A stretch of 64,000 nucleotides of DNA. It comes from Hexactinellida sp. DTS-2022 (taxonomy: Eukaryota > Porifera > Hexactinellida). The notes below the pieces were generated by a model, which was given only the letters and a program-made list of their open reading frames with translations, did not search any database and was not told where the DNA came from. The stretch is from contig JAPNXP010000013.1 in NCBI GenBank assembly GCA_028753945.1, positions 2,418,001 through 2,482,000 on the forward strand, in the 5' to 3' direction. This document shows, in pieces, positions 33,702 through 46,379 of this stretch. The position numbers were made by a program, and so were the translations under genes. Position 1 is the first letter of the stretch. Each line of letters starts with the position of its first letter.

Positions 33702-36700
33702 TCAAGAGGTTCTAGACTTCTTTGCGCTCTTAACTTTACTGTTAGTTGTTCTAGGACGAGTTAGTTTCTTGAGTTTTCGAGTAGTTTGCCTTTCTCTTGA
33801 TAGTGATACGACGGTTGAATTGAATTTTTTAATTTTATTGGTAATTATGCAGTTAGACGTGATGGTTAAAATTCGTTTAAGATAATCCCATCCAAAGAGG
33901 TTGCAACTTGGGCATTTGTTTCTCCAATGTTGGCATTGAACATCTAGCGATTTTATTGAGAGGTTCACAAGAATTTTTCTTGATGATCCAGCAGCGAATT
34001 GAAGAAGCAGATCATTATCCAACTCAATTACTCTAAATATTTTCCAAACTAATACTACAGCGTCTAGAACAACATCATATGGCCACTTCAGATTTCCTCG
34101 ATCAATAAAATCTAAAATTTTGTATTTTGAATCCAGAGGTTCGTCGAAATGAAGATATTTATCCTCTGTCAAATACATCATACAATTAGTGCGAGGACTA
34201 AGATGCTTCCATAATTGCTGAACAGTATAACCTCCAATAAAGGCTAAAGACTGTAGAGATTCAGTATCCAGGAAAATATCAGACAATTTAAGGATTACAG
34301 ACGAGTAAATATTGATATCATATGGAGTATTGGTATCAGGTTGAGTGTCATCAGTTGTCGCAGAAAATGAGCTTATAAAATTGGCCAAAGTTAATTCATT
34401 TGAGTGTAGATTGGAAAATAATTTAAGATAGTAGAGACCTTGAGCCGTCGCTCACTCTCGAGGACTTGGCAATAAGAAATGTGGTAGTTGGCTCCTGACA
34501 TCATTCGATATAAACCGAAATGATGTTCTAATGCGTCTGTTTGCAAAAAGTAAGTAAAAAAATAAGTGAATCCACATTCCTTTGTAAGATAATTAACTAT
34601 TCTTGGTAACGCAAGACAGGAGTGCTTCATACTGGTAAACGTCTGAGGACTAAGTTTACCATCTTTTTCTGGAAGAGATTTCCAATGATCTTGCCAGTCA
34701 ACAACTTTCGCAAAAAGCCAAAGCGAACGTCATTGTAGTAAAATTGTTCGAAAAAAATCATCATTGAGACGAATATTCTTGTTTGGCCTGTAAATGTTAA
34801 AAAGTTTCCATAGTTGATTAATAACATCAATAAAATCTGATGTATGGGTCTGGAATATCTGACTACGGATAAGTTCTGAATTTTTATGGCCGAACTGGTG
34901 GATTCGCAAAATATTCTCAGAGCAAGGTTAACATTTTGTCGTTCGAAAGATGTCGGCCAGCAAGACTTTGCAATTAATCTAGGAGCTAGTTTGGCACATT
35001 TGTACTGCTCTTCCCTATACAAAAGGCGAATGTCCTCAAAAGAAGCGGTGTTCAATTGTTGAAAGTCATGAAAGTCTGGATACATAAGTATTTGTCATGG
35101 TTCTTGACGATAAGCCAGTTATTACGAATAGATTTTAAGATATGAACGAAGTCAAAGATTAAAAACAAATTACGAATGGAATCTAACGGATGTGGTACAA
35201 CAGGTTGGAGTGTGTGATCAGGATAAAATAGTTTAAAAAGGTTGACGTTCAGAGGATAGAAATCTGTACTTATTACTTGAATTGAGAGGTTACATTGTTC
35301 GATATCATTTATTACGGATTGAACTATAGGGAATAATTGTCGTGCAGAAGAACTACCTAGCGGTAAAGTCGAATTATTGTAGACATTTTTTAAACAAGCT
35401 AGATATCATAATGGAGAAAACTGTCCTTGTCGGGTCATTCGGATCAAGAGAACCTCCAATAATTGTCCAGGCTTGTAAGTAAGATCAGACTTTACATGAA
35501 TCTCATCCATTTGTAAAATTACATTCTTTTCTTGAGGTTTAAAGTTTGCAGTTGCTTGCTTAAGAAATGTAGTAAACTCATTATCCAACCCGAATGAAGA
35601 ATACAGTTTTTGGATCGTATTGAAATGGGGTAGAGCGATACATTCAAGGGACTGTAGGAAGTTATAACATGTTGAAGATATGAGGTGGGCTTTAAGGGCA
35701 ATGATTTGAGTAATTGTATTATATCTGCGCCTATTCTTCTGAATGCATATATTTCGGAGTTGGCAAACTATAAATTGGAGCGAAGGAAGAAAAGGAGCAT
35801 CATTGGATATATCAACGATGTCTTACTTTGAGTGGTCTTCAATACTAGATATTGCATTATGAAGAAGAGCAGAGGATTCAGCTATCATATCCCTAGGTTG
35901 GGATATAATCTGGTCGTTGAAATCCCATAATGGGTCGTACCTAGAAAAAATCATACAAAGCGTATTTTGTATCATTAGAAGCGGAATTTTTCGTAGAATA
36001 ACATATCCAAAATCCGCGTAAATCCGTTTTGGGGGAAACATTTTACACGGGTGGCAGTGTCGGCCATTTCATAGTAAATCGCCGACATTTTCGTAACTAA
36101 CTTTCTCAAATTAATTCTAATCAACTTATAATCATCATATTTGTACTCAGCGTAAAATTTCCAGCAATTTGATATATCACACGACAACATTTGGAGGATG
36201 CCTATCCAATCTAGTGACCCCTCGTTCAACTCCACTAGTATAATTATACACCTATCGACCCTCTAAAATAGGATTTGACGAGATTTAGCAGAAAATCTTC
36301 AATTTTAGGTTTATCTCGATTAATCTCGTCAAATCCTATTTTAGAGGGTCGATGGGTGCATAATTATACTAGTGGAGTTGAACGAGGGGTCACTAGATTG
36401 GATAGGCACACAATTTGAGAGTGGAATGTTCGCACATTCCTGACATATTTTTGATACATTCCAGCGTTGCTATGGAAAAATTCCTCCAAATGTTGTCATG
36501 TGATATATCAAATTGCTGGAAATTTACGCTGAGTACAAATATGATGATTATAAGTTGATTAGAATTGATTTGAGAAAGTTAGTTACGACAATGTCGGCGA
36601 TTTACAATGAAATGGCCGACACTGCCACCCGTGTAAAATATTTTACCCAAACGGATTTTAGCGGATTTTGGATATGTTATTCTACGAAAAATTCCGCTTC

Positions 36701-37469
36701 TAATGATACTAAAATACGCTTTGTATGAATTTTTTCTAGGTTCAACCTTCCAACGACCAGACTAATATCTTTCTGGAAAAACGAGATATTGTATTTACTA
36801 ATTCTGTAAGCAGAGTTTCGATTTGCCTGACATTATAAATACAGTCGATCCCTAAGGATATTTCTTTGGACTGGAATAAACCTCGTGCTTTCAACGTAGA
36901 GTCAATGATCAAAGCTGCTTCTACTCTAACAACTCCTCTGATTTACATGGATAAATTAAGTTTACCATATCTTCTTGTAACCACACAAGCCAAGGATCAG
37001 GATAGTTTGAATTTATTTTCTCCTTCAGGTCAGAAAATCTTTCGACATCAAACAATTTACCTTCTGTATCTTTTGTTTCGAGACTAAGATTACGAGCGAT
37101 AATAATTAATTTTTCTTCCTTAGTTTCATGTGAGAAACGAGATGCTCGCGATGTATGCGTAGAAGATAAATAGCTAGGACAGCCAGGAAGAAGTGAAGTT
37201 ACAGCACCTTTAACTAAAAGAGGTCTGTCTCGTTTGAGGTACTTGATTTCTACGCCGTCATTAATTCTAAACGTGTAGTCAATGTATTGTTTGAGGAAAT
37301 GCTTTATACACACATAGAATGTCTTAGGAGGATTAAGATGTTCTCTGTGTAACGCGTTTAGCCAAGCTTGACGTAATTCTGGATCTTCGGGAGACTTGAA
37401 TACGGGTGTATAGGCATCATTCGGATAGTAGTTGCTTTTACATCCAGGAGCCCAGCATTTGTTTGGCAT
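33702..37469 (-). pseudogene. P-element/THAP9-type transposase of element 2
   Basis: THAP finger from 37469: CWAPGCKSNYYPNDAY (C-x4-C), WLNALHREHL, then YVCIKHF (C-x2-H) and KGAVTSLLPG. After the foldback (35905-36772) coding resumes: YDPLWDFNDQIISQPRDM, SLECIALPHFNTIQKLY, NVILQMDEIHVKSDLTY (RNase H-like Asp), PLDSIRNLFLIFDFVHILKS (second Asp region), ARLIAKSCWPTSFERQNVNL, LQTDALEHHFGLYRMMSG, and a C-terminal CxxC…H block with a basic tail ending at 33702. Introns explain some breaks. Frameshifts near 34390 and 34850 and the foldback mean the copy is probably inactive. Confidence 0.85.
35905..36772. mobile_element. Foldback element inside P-like element 2
   Basis: Nearly perfect palindrome of about 868 bp. 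Outer parts CTGGTCGTTG / CAACGACCAG and CATACAAAGCG / CGCTTTGTATG; the centre contains ATAGGATTTGACGAGATT and its inverse around 36265-36345. The arms are interrupted by a short unmatched block (36410-36480) in the right arm. It breaks the transposase of its host. Confidence 0.75.
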
Positions 37470-37851
37470 ACTCTCACTCGATGTAGATATGAACCAAAAA
37501 TATCAAATATATATTGAAAATGAAGAATAGGTTAGAATGGAGAATAGACTGGTACAAAAGATTGGCAAAAGCATACATATATGGAAGAAGAAAATACGTT
37601 GTAAGTACAATATAATGAAAATATTGTGTTAAATGTAGTAACACAATATTCGCAAATACTAATTATGGTTGTGTTTTTTCCTATAATATTAATAATTGTA
37701 TACCCATAATAAATTGCAAGTAAAGTAGTCTTAGATGGCGCAAAATATGATATGACTTCTAGTCCATCCTCTGTTACAATTATTCCTTCAGTTGTTGGGC
37801 CATATATAGAGTAGGCTATGGTTATTCCTATTTTGGTATCTTTCCTATTGT

Positions 37852-38505
37852 ACGAGTGTGAAGTTGGCTTAGTATTCGACCAGGGTCACTTCAGTCACAT
37901 ATTTGACTCACTTTTAGTTATCAGATTTGAATAAATTTAATATCATTGGAGAGAGGAGATACGGAGGTTTACTGTAATATGATTTATTTAAAACAAAATA
38001 GTTTTCAGTTAGTTATTTTTATCATACAATTCAGGGTTGGTATTTCATATAAAATCACTATCTCAAAATTTGTTCACAATTCTGAAAATTTGTAATTATA
38101 CTTTGAAGAAATGGAGGTTTATGTGATTTAAATTATATTTAAAATTTCCCAAAAAAATTTGATTTATAAACATTCAAACTTGAATTTTGGAAATGAGTGG
38201 AAGTATAATTTTGGAAAGTACATTGAGTAGGGTTAGTTCAAAGTGTCAATTCCTATCCAATATCAAACTGAATCTAATATATTTTGGTATCATTCGTTAG
38301 AGGAGACACGGAGGTTTACTTCAATGCCATTAGATTCTCGAATATTCCCTATATAACAGACAAATAAGTATTTTTTAAATGGTATAAATCTAAAATACAA
38401 TCAGAATCGATTCAAACTTTACAAGTACTTTCTCTGATATATTATTATTCAATCCCCCGAAAAAGAAACAGATGTCGCTAGTCATTTCTTTCAGAATTTT
38501 AAAAT
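37852..38505 (+). repeat. Left long TIR arm of copy R
   Basis: Inverted partner of 43988-44681. Ends inward near TCGCTAGTCATTTCTTTCAG. Confidence 0.8.
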
Positions 38506-39286
38506 TTCTCCAAAAGGTTACAAATTCGATTTCTTCATTATTTTTGCTAAGCCTACCTTCATTATATCATATTCTATTAGTGTAGACTATCTACGTAATG
38601 TAACATAATTCATTCGCTTCCTCTTAGTTCCCATTCTAGCATTGAGTTTATAGTAACTTTCAACTAGTAATAGCAGATTGTTATTGCAACTATATTCACA
38701 CTATACAAGTCAAATAAATGATTGGAATGCAAACAGAATCTTGTAAACAAAGAATATTCTGGCTGTTGCAATAACTTGTAGGTGATAATTATAAACAAAT
38801 GCAAGAAGAGAATGACATCCAAAAATGCGTGCTTGTATTAATTCCGCCTGCTTTATTGGATTGATCTTACTTATAGAAGAGAAATGCCATCCAGTAATTT
38901 CATTAAAATAATTCGTGCTTGTATAAATTCCGACTGCTCTTGGATTGATCTTACTTATCCAATTCCTTCTCTCCAGAAATATATGTATTTGCCTTCTTTT
39001 GAGAACTAGAGGGTGAAACTTTTCACTAATATGTATATATCACCGCATATTTATTTTAAGAAATAACTTACCACTATAAATGTTGGCCAATATAAATGGA
39101 GAGAGAGTGGCTTTATAATTGTTAGTTAATTGCCTACAGACATCAAAATCGCAATCTTTTGCACTATCAAGCCCGAAATTCCTTTATTCTTCTATCTTTC
39201 TATCGATGAAATTAAAAGGATCACTTGGAAATTCCTTTTAATTACATCCATAAAAGTTAACTCCCGTTATAACGAAGTCCCAAGTA

Positions 39287-39463
39287 CAGTCGAATTCGGG
39301 TTTTTTTGCCCCCCAAATGCACGACAAAAGGAGGCAAAAAAAACCAATAAGCAAAAAAACCCGATGGAAAACACATTAAGATATCACATTTTTGCACGAC
39401 AAAAGGAGGCAAAAAAACCCAATAAGCAAAAAAACCCGTGGCAAAAAAACCCGATTTCGACTG
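39287..39463. mobile_element. TA-flanked MITE in copy R
   Basis: 177 bp between TA dinucleotides. Ends CAGTCGAATTCGGGTTTTTT and, inverted, CAGTCGAAATCGGGTTTTTT. The internal block TTTTGCACGACAAAAGGAGG is present twice. Copy L lacks it at the corresponding place (near 13090). Confidence 0.8.
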
Positions 39464-39650
39464 TAATTTAACTTCGTTGTAACGGGAGTTAACTGTATAT
39501 ACCAAAGAGTATTCTAAACCTGGATAGTATTCTGCATACAACAAATAATTATTTATTTATTTATTAATAAAGGAAATTTTCTTTAATTATCTAATTATAC
39601 TATAGTTATTAATTAAATATTATCTACGAGGTAATCAATGAATTCATTGA

Positions 39651-40520
39651 TTACTTCGTAGATATTAAATCCACCCGTAATATTGGTTCATAATGTACTC
39701 CATTATGATTAATATAGTTAGAGCCTGCATTATTTCCTGGGGGAGATTCCAAAGTATCAACTAGTTTAACCCCTCTACCTGAGAATACCATCCACTTATT
39801 ACCCATATCTGAACTAAATACCCAAATATCCGTCTGTAGTAATAAGGCCGTAGCAAATAACTTATCATCAGTAGCCCATGTAGAATTCCTCTTCATATTT
39901 GATTTAACTACATAGTCCACCACGTTACGATAGTTAATTACACTCTTAGGAAATTTATTGGCAATAAACTTATTGCATGCTTCCTTTAGCTTATCAACCA
40001 TATTCTCTACAACTTTCAACCGTACAAAATTAAAACTATCAATTTTTCCAGTCAACCAGTATGATAATGATGCAAATAAACAATTTCCATCTCCAGGAAT
40101 TCGCAAACACTTATAAGGAAGATATTCTTTTAAATTAGAATTAGCTGGGATATTATCTCTTATGGAATTTGTAGAATCCGACAACTGTAAATGTAAATCT
40201 TCACATAACTTCTTCTGTCCCCGATATGTAAGTAGTTGGAATGCCGGTAACTTATATTCCATGGTAGCCATTTCTACTAAATCTAAATCACTAATTATTT
40301 CAACTCCACTTGCACGCAAAATACCATCACAAACATCGACTGGATTTTCTTCACAAATTGCAGCTACCTCCCTGTTTGCTGAACGTTTAATTATATTTTC
40401 TACATAAAACTTTACTAGACTTGAAATTTGTAAATATCGTACTAACTTTATCAACAGTTGGTTTAATATAACTAAATTTACTCTTCTTACTTCTATACCA
40501 CTCCTCTTTGCACTCCTCAT
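39651..40520 (-). CDS. OTU-family cysteine protease of copy R
   Basis: 289 codons, almost identical to 12071-12964. The core has GDGNCLFASLSYWLTG (nucleophile Cys) and YINHNGVHYEPIL (catalytic His). It would act on ubiquitin conjugates; for a transposon the benefit is unknown. The true start is probably internal because the first part overlaps the transposase tail in another frame. The last residues (…VDLISTK) and everything downstream diverge from copy L. Confidence 0.75.
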   Translation of the reverse strand: MRSAKRSGIEVRRVNLVILNQLLIKLVRYLQISSLVKFYVENIIKRSANREVAAICEENPVDVCDGILRASGVEIISDLDLVEMATMEYKLPAFQLLTYRGQKKLCEDLHLQLSDSTNSIRDNIPANSNLKEYLPYKCLRIPGDGNCLFASLSYWLTGKIDSFNFVRLKVVENMVDKLKEACNKFIANKFPKSVINYRNVVDYVVKSNMKRNSTWATDDKLFATALLLQTDIWVFSSDMGNKWMVFSGRGVKLVDTLESPPGNNAGSNYINHNGVHYEPILRVDLISTK

Positions 40521-40559
40521 TCTCCACGCGTAATCTCTATAATAACGTTACACACTTTA

Positions 40560-41470
40560 TGAGCCAGTGGGGTATAAGAAAATTTAAACGCCGCGATCCT
40601 ATCGTCTATATTATTATAAACTGTTCTAATGAAATCAGCAGCTTGTATCCCAGTCTCTGAATTTAATATGCTGTGTTTAACTATTATGAACCAATTCTCA
40701 ACAACTGCATTACTGTGTGTTGCATTCTCTTACGAATTAACGTTACATAAAATTATCCCACTCCACAACGGTAATAATGGCTTATAATACGCGAAAAGAA
40801 ATTCAACTATCTGGGGATTGTAAGATACACTAGGATCAAGTTGTGAATTATTTTCGAATTCACTTATTGAGACTAAAGTATTATGATAAATCATTTCAAA
40901 ATGTCTGCCAAAGGGGGATTTCAATCTGTAAGTTACAGCATTAATCTTAACTTCAGTCTCAACCTCAAATTCATTGGAGGCATCATAACTAACATTAATC
41001 TCCGCCTTAATACATTCTTCTAGTTGGTTTAATTTAGTGTAATAATGAGTAGTTTGCTTCTTACTACACAAAATATAACAAAGTAACCCGAAAAGTTGAT
41101 TAATATAATTCATTTGTCTACAATTAACCATACGACCAAATACATGCAATATTATTAATTTTAAAGCTTTTTCTAATTTGAATTTCTTATTTAAATTATA
41201 ACTAATTATGTGCATGATATGAGCCAGCAGAGATGGAGGACTGTTATATTATAATCACCTAAGTTCTCATTATTAGCTATAAATTCCCAACATAATTGGA
41301 GATAATGAAAAATAGTAAATTTGTTAAACGCTGAACATGTAATGTGCATCATAGCCCAACTAAAATCTATCTCAACTTTCTTAATTTTTAACTCCATTGT
41401 GTTAAATAATTTTACACTCAAACACCATTTATTCAGGAAGTGTGAGATCTCAGTGGGCTATGATCGCTAC
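40560..41470 (-). pseudogene. Copy R transposase, C-terminal part
   Basis: In order: TEISHFLNKWCLSVKLFNTM, then KIKKVEIDFSWAMMHITCSA (candidate second Asp, uninterrupted here), LQLCWEFI, a frame 41215-40730 (HIISYNLNKKFKLEKALKLI), and NAVVENWFIIVKHSI (candidate Glu) in a shifted frame. The shift between PLAK at 41474 and ISSDHSP is the same as in copy L. Confidence 0.55.
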
Positions 41471-41473
41471 TTA

Positions 41474-42187
41474 TTATTTAGCTAATGGGATGGGACTGGT
41501 GGAAAACTCCGGGTGTTGTATTGTAAGGGCATAGTAATATATTTTCTCAGAACAGGAAGGGGATTTAGAAATAAGAGAACCAGTCGCATCTAAATTCAAG
41601 ACAATATCTTTACTTTTCATTAGTTTTAGAATTTCCAGCTGCTTATAAGAATACATATGAATAATGAAAGGATCCTGTACGAAATACTGAACATAGCCTG
41701 GTAGGAGGGATTCAGGAAGTAGATAACGGAAATACTGCTGGGTTGCTGTTATATCTTCCATATATAAATTAGAAAATCGCTCCTTAGATTTCAATTCAGC
41801 TTTAACTTTCCGCAAACAATCTTGTGATTTAAGAGAAGTAAAATTACCATAACAGAGACCAGGATTACTTGAATTATTAAACTGTTTATTATAAATTTTA
41901 TTAACCGAATTATTAACTAATAATTCTCCCATTTTACTACGCTCACTGCAAGATAGATGGCGACTAAATGCACTCTGCCCATCTGTATGTTGAAGTGACA
42001 AATATCCTTCTGAGTAAATTTTGACAAGTATGTCATTATCTACCAAATTTAGTGCATCATCAATATAAAAGATATAAGATCGACAATTTTCAAACTTACA
42101 AGACGCTGTAGCTCTGAAGAAAGGACTATTAACCTTACGACTATCAGGTTTCTTCAACCAATAATTTACAAACTTTAAAAGACACAT
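41474..42187 (-). pseudogene. Copy R transposase, central part
   Basis: 237 codons, apparently the same protein as 9681-10394. It contains a Cys pair (ASCKFENCRSY), DPFIIHMYSYKQLE, then LNLDATGSLIS with the candidate first catalytic Asp, and ends PIPLAK plus stop. The stop at PLAK breaks an otherwise continuing transposase frame. Confidence 0.6.
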
Positions 42188-42208
42188 TGGGGCTAAATCT
42201 TTAAATTT

Positions 42209-43384
42209 TTAAGCAAAAACATTAGTCCAATTACTAACCAATGAAGTTATACCAGTAGAATTGGTAATACAAATATTATCCAACTCACTCAGTTCGAGAT
42301 AAAACTCCCCACAGTTACTACTCAAATTAGCTAGAACTTCAATCTCAGAACTCTCTATCACCATTTCTGTTTCAAAGTTGTCAGTTTTAATATTAGGCAC
42401 ATCGTGAGAACGTTGAAGTGGTTCACTAAATTCACTTTCAACTCTAACACTAAAATCAGTACACTTACCTTCTAAGCACTTAACACTATTAGCATTGTAC
42501 TCATCTCTCAACGCCTTTACCCAAGTTATAAAAAGACTCAAGTCATCTCCACTTAAAAACACATATTCTTACCAAACATTTCTTACAAGAAACTACATTA
42601 AAGCTGTAATTCAGACAACCACTAAAGGAGTACATTGCACAAAACTCTTACAATAAGTACTTACTATAGTAGGAATACAATCAAAACATTTATCAAAATA
42701 GCAAGTTTCCCCGAATTGCAAAAAACCAGAAAGATTTTGTGGACAAGTTAATCCATAAAATATAGCACCGTCTACCCATAACTGACATTCAGTTGTATTG
42801 AACATATAATACACGTCGTGACCTTCACTATTCAGAGTACTAAGATTTGTGTTTTGAGAATCTCTCTTCAATCGGTCATACATAGCTTGATCGAACGCAG
42901 AAGATGCCCGCACTATATGAAGTTTATCGTAAACTAAATCAAATTTAAGTTTTCTTAAATCTAAGTTATCGAGTGCCGAAAATAAATCAGAACACGCAGC
43001 TACACTTAAACTTACTTCCTTATGAATAGTGGAAGTTACCAATGATGCTCTCCTCTGAATAGTTAAGTTTGTAATGTACAACTCACGTGAAATTGTTCCT
43101 CCGAACTAGGGGGACTTACTAATAACTTCGCTCAAAGCATCCCTCACCAGCGTTCTTATGTTATGAGAGTTGTTTCTCCATTTCAAGTACAAGCTGTGTC
43201 TCTTGACATGCTTGTTACACGAGTAAACCTTCTTACAGATCGAACCCCAAATAGAACTAGGCGAACTGTAGCTGACAGACAGGGACTGGATCAATTGTTC
43301 AAATGTTAGTGTTGTGGAGAGGAGTGCGTCGATAATAGAGTTTATCTCTGCTGGTAGACTGGTAGTAGTTCTAAAAAATAACAT
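42209..43384 (-). pseudogene. Copy R transposase, 5' part (several exons or frames)
   Basis: Pieces: 43384-43106 after an acceptor (TTTTTTAG), ending at DALSEVIS before GTAAGT; 43081-42611 with CQLWVDGAIFYGLTCPQN and CYFDKCFDC (Cys-rich, possible zinc binding), followed by GTAAGT; a short piece FNVVSCKKCL; and 42562-42209, which spans the empty site for the Transib-type element at NFETEMVIES. Exon structure is plausible but not proven. A leader exon upstream (43430-43600) is degraded. Confidence 0.5.
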
Positions 43385-43987
43385 CCTTATTTATAACGTA
43401 TATCAATCAAATTACCATGTTTGTGACGAGTATCTTGAGTTGGGGTGATAGGCCGCGGATTGATCTAGTTGCCGCCAATGACAAGTAAAATAGCTATTAT
43501 ACAAGCAATATTAGCCGAGCTCAGTGAAACAGATGAATCAATTTGGTCTGTTGATGATAGATTATGGTTATTGCATTTGCGGCTACAATGTAAACCGATG
43601 CGAGCACACCACAATTCAATAGAAATCATTGAAGGAGAACAATGAAGAAATTAATCAAGAAAGAATTTTAGAAGAGAACTAAAATTCAAGAAATAGGGGA
43701 AGAAGAAAAATGAAAAGATTGATAAAGATAAAAAATAATGAAAACAAAATAGTGTAAAGTTGGAAATCTATTTCTATTCTTAGGAAAAACTTATATATTC
43801 TAAGAATAGATTATAGGCGCAACAGCTAAATTCCTTTTAAAATGTGTGAGTGGAACTAGCGATTGTGTGACGCAAATTCGACTTGTGAGAAATACTGTTT
43901 AGGTAATAGGTGTATAGTTATTATGAGCTTGCCACTTACAACTTGAGTATGAATATTTAGTTAATTAATGTTTTCCACGAAAAGAAA

Positions 43988-44681
43988 ATTCTGAAAGAAA
44001 TGACATGCGACCCGTTTTTTTTTCGGGGATTGAATAATAATATATCAGAGAAAGTACTTGTAAAGTTTGAATCGATTCTGATTGTATTTTATCTCGGAAA
44101 ATTGAGCTCAAAGTTTGAAAAGAGAAAACGATAAAAACAGAGATTTATACCATTAAAAAAAATACTTATTTGTCTGTTATATAGGGAATATTCGAGAATC
44201 TAATGGCATTGAGGTAAACCTCCGTGTCTCCTCTAACGAATGATACCAAAAGATATTAGATTCAGTTTGATATTGGATAGGAATTGACACTTTGAACTAA
44301 CCCTACTCAATGTACTTTCCTAAATTATACTTCCACTCATTTCCAAAATTCAAGTTTGAATGTTTATAAGTCAAATTTTTTTGGGAAATTTTAAATATAA
44401 TTTAAATCACATAAACCTCCATTTCTTCAAAGTATAATTACAAATTTTCAGAATTGTAAACAAATTTTGAGATAGTGATTTTTTATGAAATACCAACCCT
44501 GAATTGTATGATAAAAATAACTAACTGAAAACTATTTTGTTTTAAATAAATCATATTACAGTGAACCTCCGTATCTCCTCTCTCCAATGATAGTAAATTT
44601 ATTCAAATCTGATAACTAAAAGTGAGTCAAATATGTGACTGAAGTGACCCTGGTCGAATACTAAGCCAACTTCACACTCGT
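43988..44681 (-). repeat. Right long TIR arm of copy R
   Basis: Inverted partner of 37852-38505, ending CTTCACACTCGT before the 8-bp duplication. Confidence 0.8.
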
Positions 44682-45035
44682 CCTATTGTCTATTATTATC
44701 TAAATATTGTCTTTAATTGATGAATATATTAAATGCATTAATTATTTATATTATTTTAATAACATGTACTACATAAGCTAATAATAACTAGAATTGGAAT
44801 CTTTTTTAAATTTGTCGATAATATAGCCTAAACTATATAAGGCCTAACAGTAGATGTACCATGGATGCGGTAATAGATGGACTTTCCGAATTATAATAAT
44901 ACAATGGGAATGAACATAATTCCACTTAAGTGCAACTCACGCAAATATTTCCCAACCCAGTATTCCTTGTGAAGAATAAACCCAAACACTTATTAGGAAT
45001 TAATATATTTTAATGTAAATAAGTCAACCTACAAA

Positions 45036-45183
45036 CCGTGGCGGACCTTTGACGAAATATTGGGAGGGGGCGAAATTAGTTGGGACTCGTCACACTTTCA
45101 GTATTCTCAGTCAGTGCCCCCAATCAATTTATTTTTCGAAATTATTTGGGGGGCGACCGCCCCCCCCTTAGTGTCCGCCACTG
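45036..45183. mobile_element. hAT-type MITE
   Basis: 148 bp flanked by the perfect 8-bp duplication CCTACAAA (45028-45035 and 45184-45191). Ends CCGTGGCGGACC and, inverted, CAGTGGCGGACAC. GC-rich relative to flanks. Confidence 0.85.
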
Positions 45184-45539
45184 CCTACAAACAAAATACA
45201 AACATATAAACTACTGTAATACCTAAAACATTTAGGAAAACACGCTGTCTTGGAACTTCTCTCTCTCTCTTTCTAAAATTCACATCACTTGACAATTAGT
45301 ATGCTTGATTTCGCGCAATCTAAGATACAAATATAAAGAAATTAAGTGCTAACAAGATTAAATATTATGTAATGATAAACAATATTTCATGAGAATGTTT
45401 TCACTTACTTTTATCAATACCTATTTGAAGCACAGGAGTAGTTTTTTATTTGTTGGCAAGAAAACAACTAGCAGCAGTAAAGATTAACTTTCCCAAAATA
45501 CTCAATCTGTACTCATCGCAATATATACAATTTGATTTC

Positions 45540-46300
45540 AGATGAATCTCAAGGTGAGTTCCACTGATAACCTTCTAGATGGACCGTCTCATGCAAAGTC
45601 AACAGCTGATTGTTGTTTTCTATAGCAGTCAATATCTTCCATAAAGTTATACTGAAGTAAGAACAGGCTCAGACGGATACTTAAGCCCGCCACGATCTGT
45701 TAATAGCAAGAGCTTGAACTCAGTATGTGATTCAACATCAAAAACAAATTTTTTATCATAAGTTAAAGTCTTAAAGTATCAGTGCACGCATGACTTTCCT
45801 TTAATCTTTTCAAGAAGGTATGGGGAACATCATTGTGGACTCTACCGTATGATGTCGGGTTTGAATTACCATAATTCTTACCTTCAGATTCTTGAAACCG
45901 AGCATCGTCTTAAAATATTAAACATGTTTGCAGACTAAGAGACTCTTTCCAATCGACAGTCATTGTCAAGTATTTTTATTCCCCTTCTGTTACATCTAGT
46001 GATGATGAATAGTTGTAGTGCCTTTTCTTGGTGAAATTGGAGATCTATCATACCTTGAATGCTCTCAACAAAACGTTTAGTCGTTAGCTTTTATCGCAAG
46101 TTATACTGTCCAACGGGTCAGTTTGCAAAAGGTATGATAAAACGTAAGAAAAGCCACAATATTCAGTTAGATGATTGGTTATAAGTGGTAAGGGAGTACA
46201 GGCGTGTCTAAAACTGATATACGTTTGCTTACTCAATTTATCCGTTTTGTCAGGTAAATTATGACAAGCATCTAGCGTATATTTTTTTCTAATTTTCATT
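45540..46300. pseudogene. P-element-type transposase fragments on both strands
   Basis: Minus strand 46299-46084: LSKQTYISFRHACTPLPLI then CGFSYVLSYLLQTDPLD, like 34630-34500 of element 2. Plus strand about 45825-45930: HHCGLYRMMSGLNY and ILETEHRLKILNMF, the adjacent part of the same domain. So neighbouring parts of one transposase now face opposite ways, which shows a local inversion. No termini found. Confidence 0.6.
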
Positions 46301-46379
46301 TAACTTTAATCAACCATTTACGAATTTTATATAATGTTGTAATTAGATATCGATGCTGTAACTAATACAAAATTATTAA

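Larger units (their letters stand above)
33556..37820 (-). mobile_element. P-like element 2
   Basis: 4265 bp; perfect inverted ends of at least 27 bp starting CATAGCCTACTCTATATATG (33556 and 37820). Flanked by the 7-bp duplication GTTATTC (33549-33555, 37821-37827). The ends differ completely from those of P-like element 1, so this is a separate family. It sits 24 bases from the 8-bp duplication of transposon copy R. Confidence 0.9.
37852..44681 (-). mobile_element. Long-TIR DDE transposon with OTU protease (copy R), MULE/FB-NOF-like
   Basis: 6830 bp, complete at both ends: ACGAGTGTGAAGTTGGCTTA at 37852 and its inverse ending at 44681. Flanked by a perfect 8-bp duplication CCTATTGT (37844-37851 and 44682-44689). 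TIR arms of about 650-690 bases match each other with roughly 2 differences in the outer 130. Eight-base duplications with long foldback TIRs suit Mutator-like elements; hAT, P and KDZ elements can also give 8 bp. It contains one TA-flanked MITE (39287-39463) and is the uninterrupted counterpart of copy L. Confidence 0.85.

Noticed and set aside
39130..39544. Frames rich in KKTNKQKNP on both strands
   Set aside because: They fall in the TA-flanked MITE with its duplicated internal block, not in a gene.
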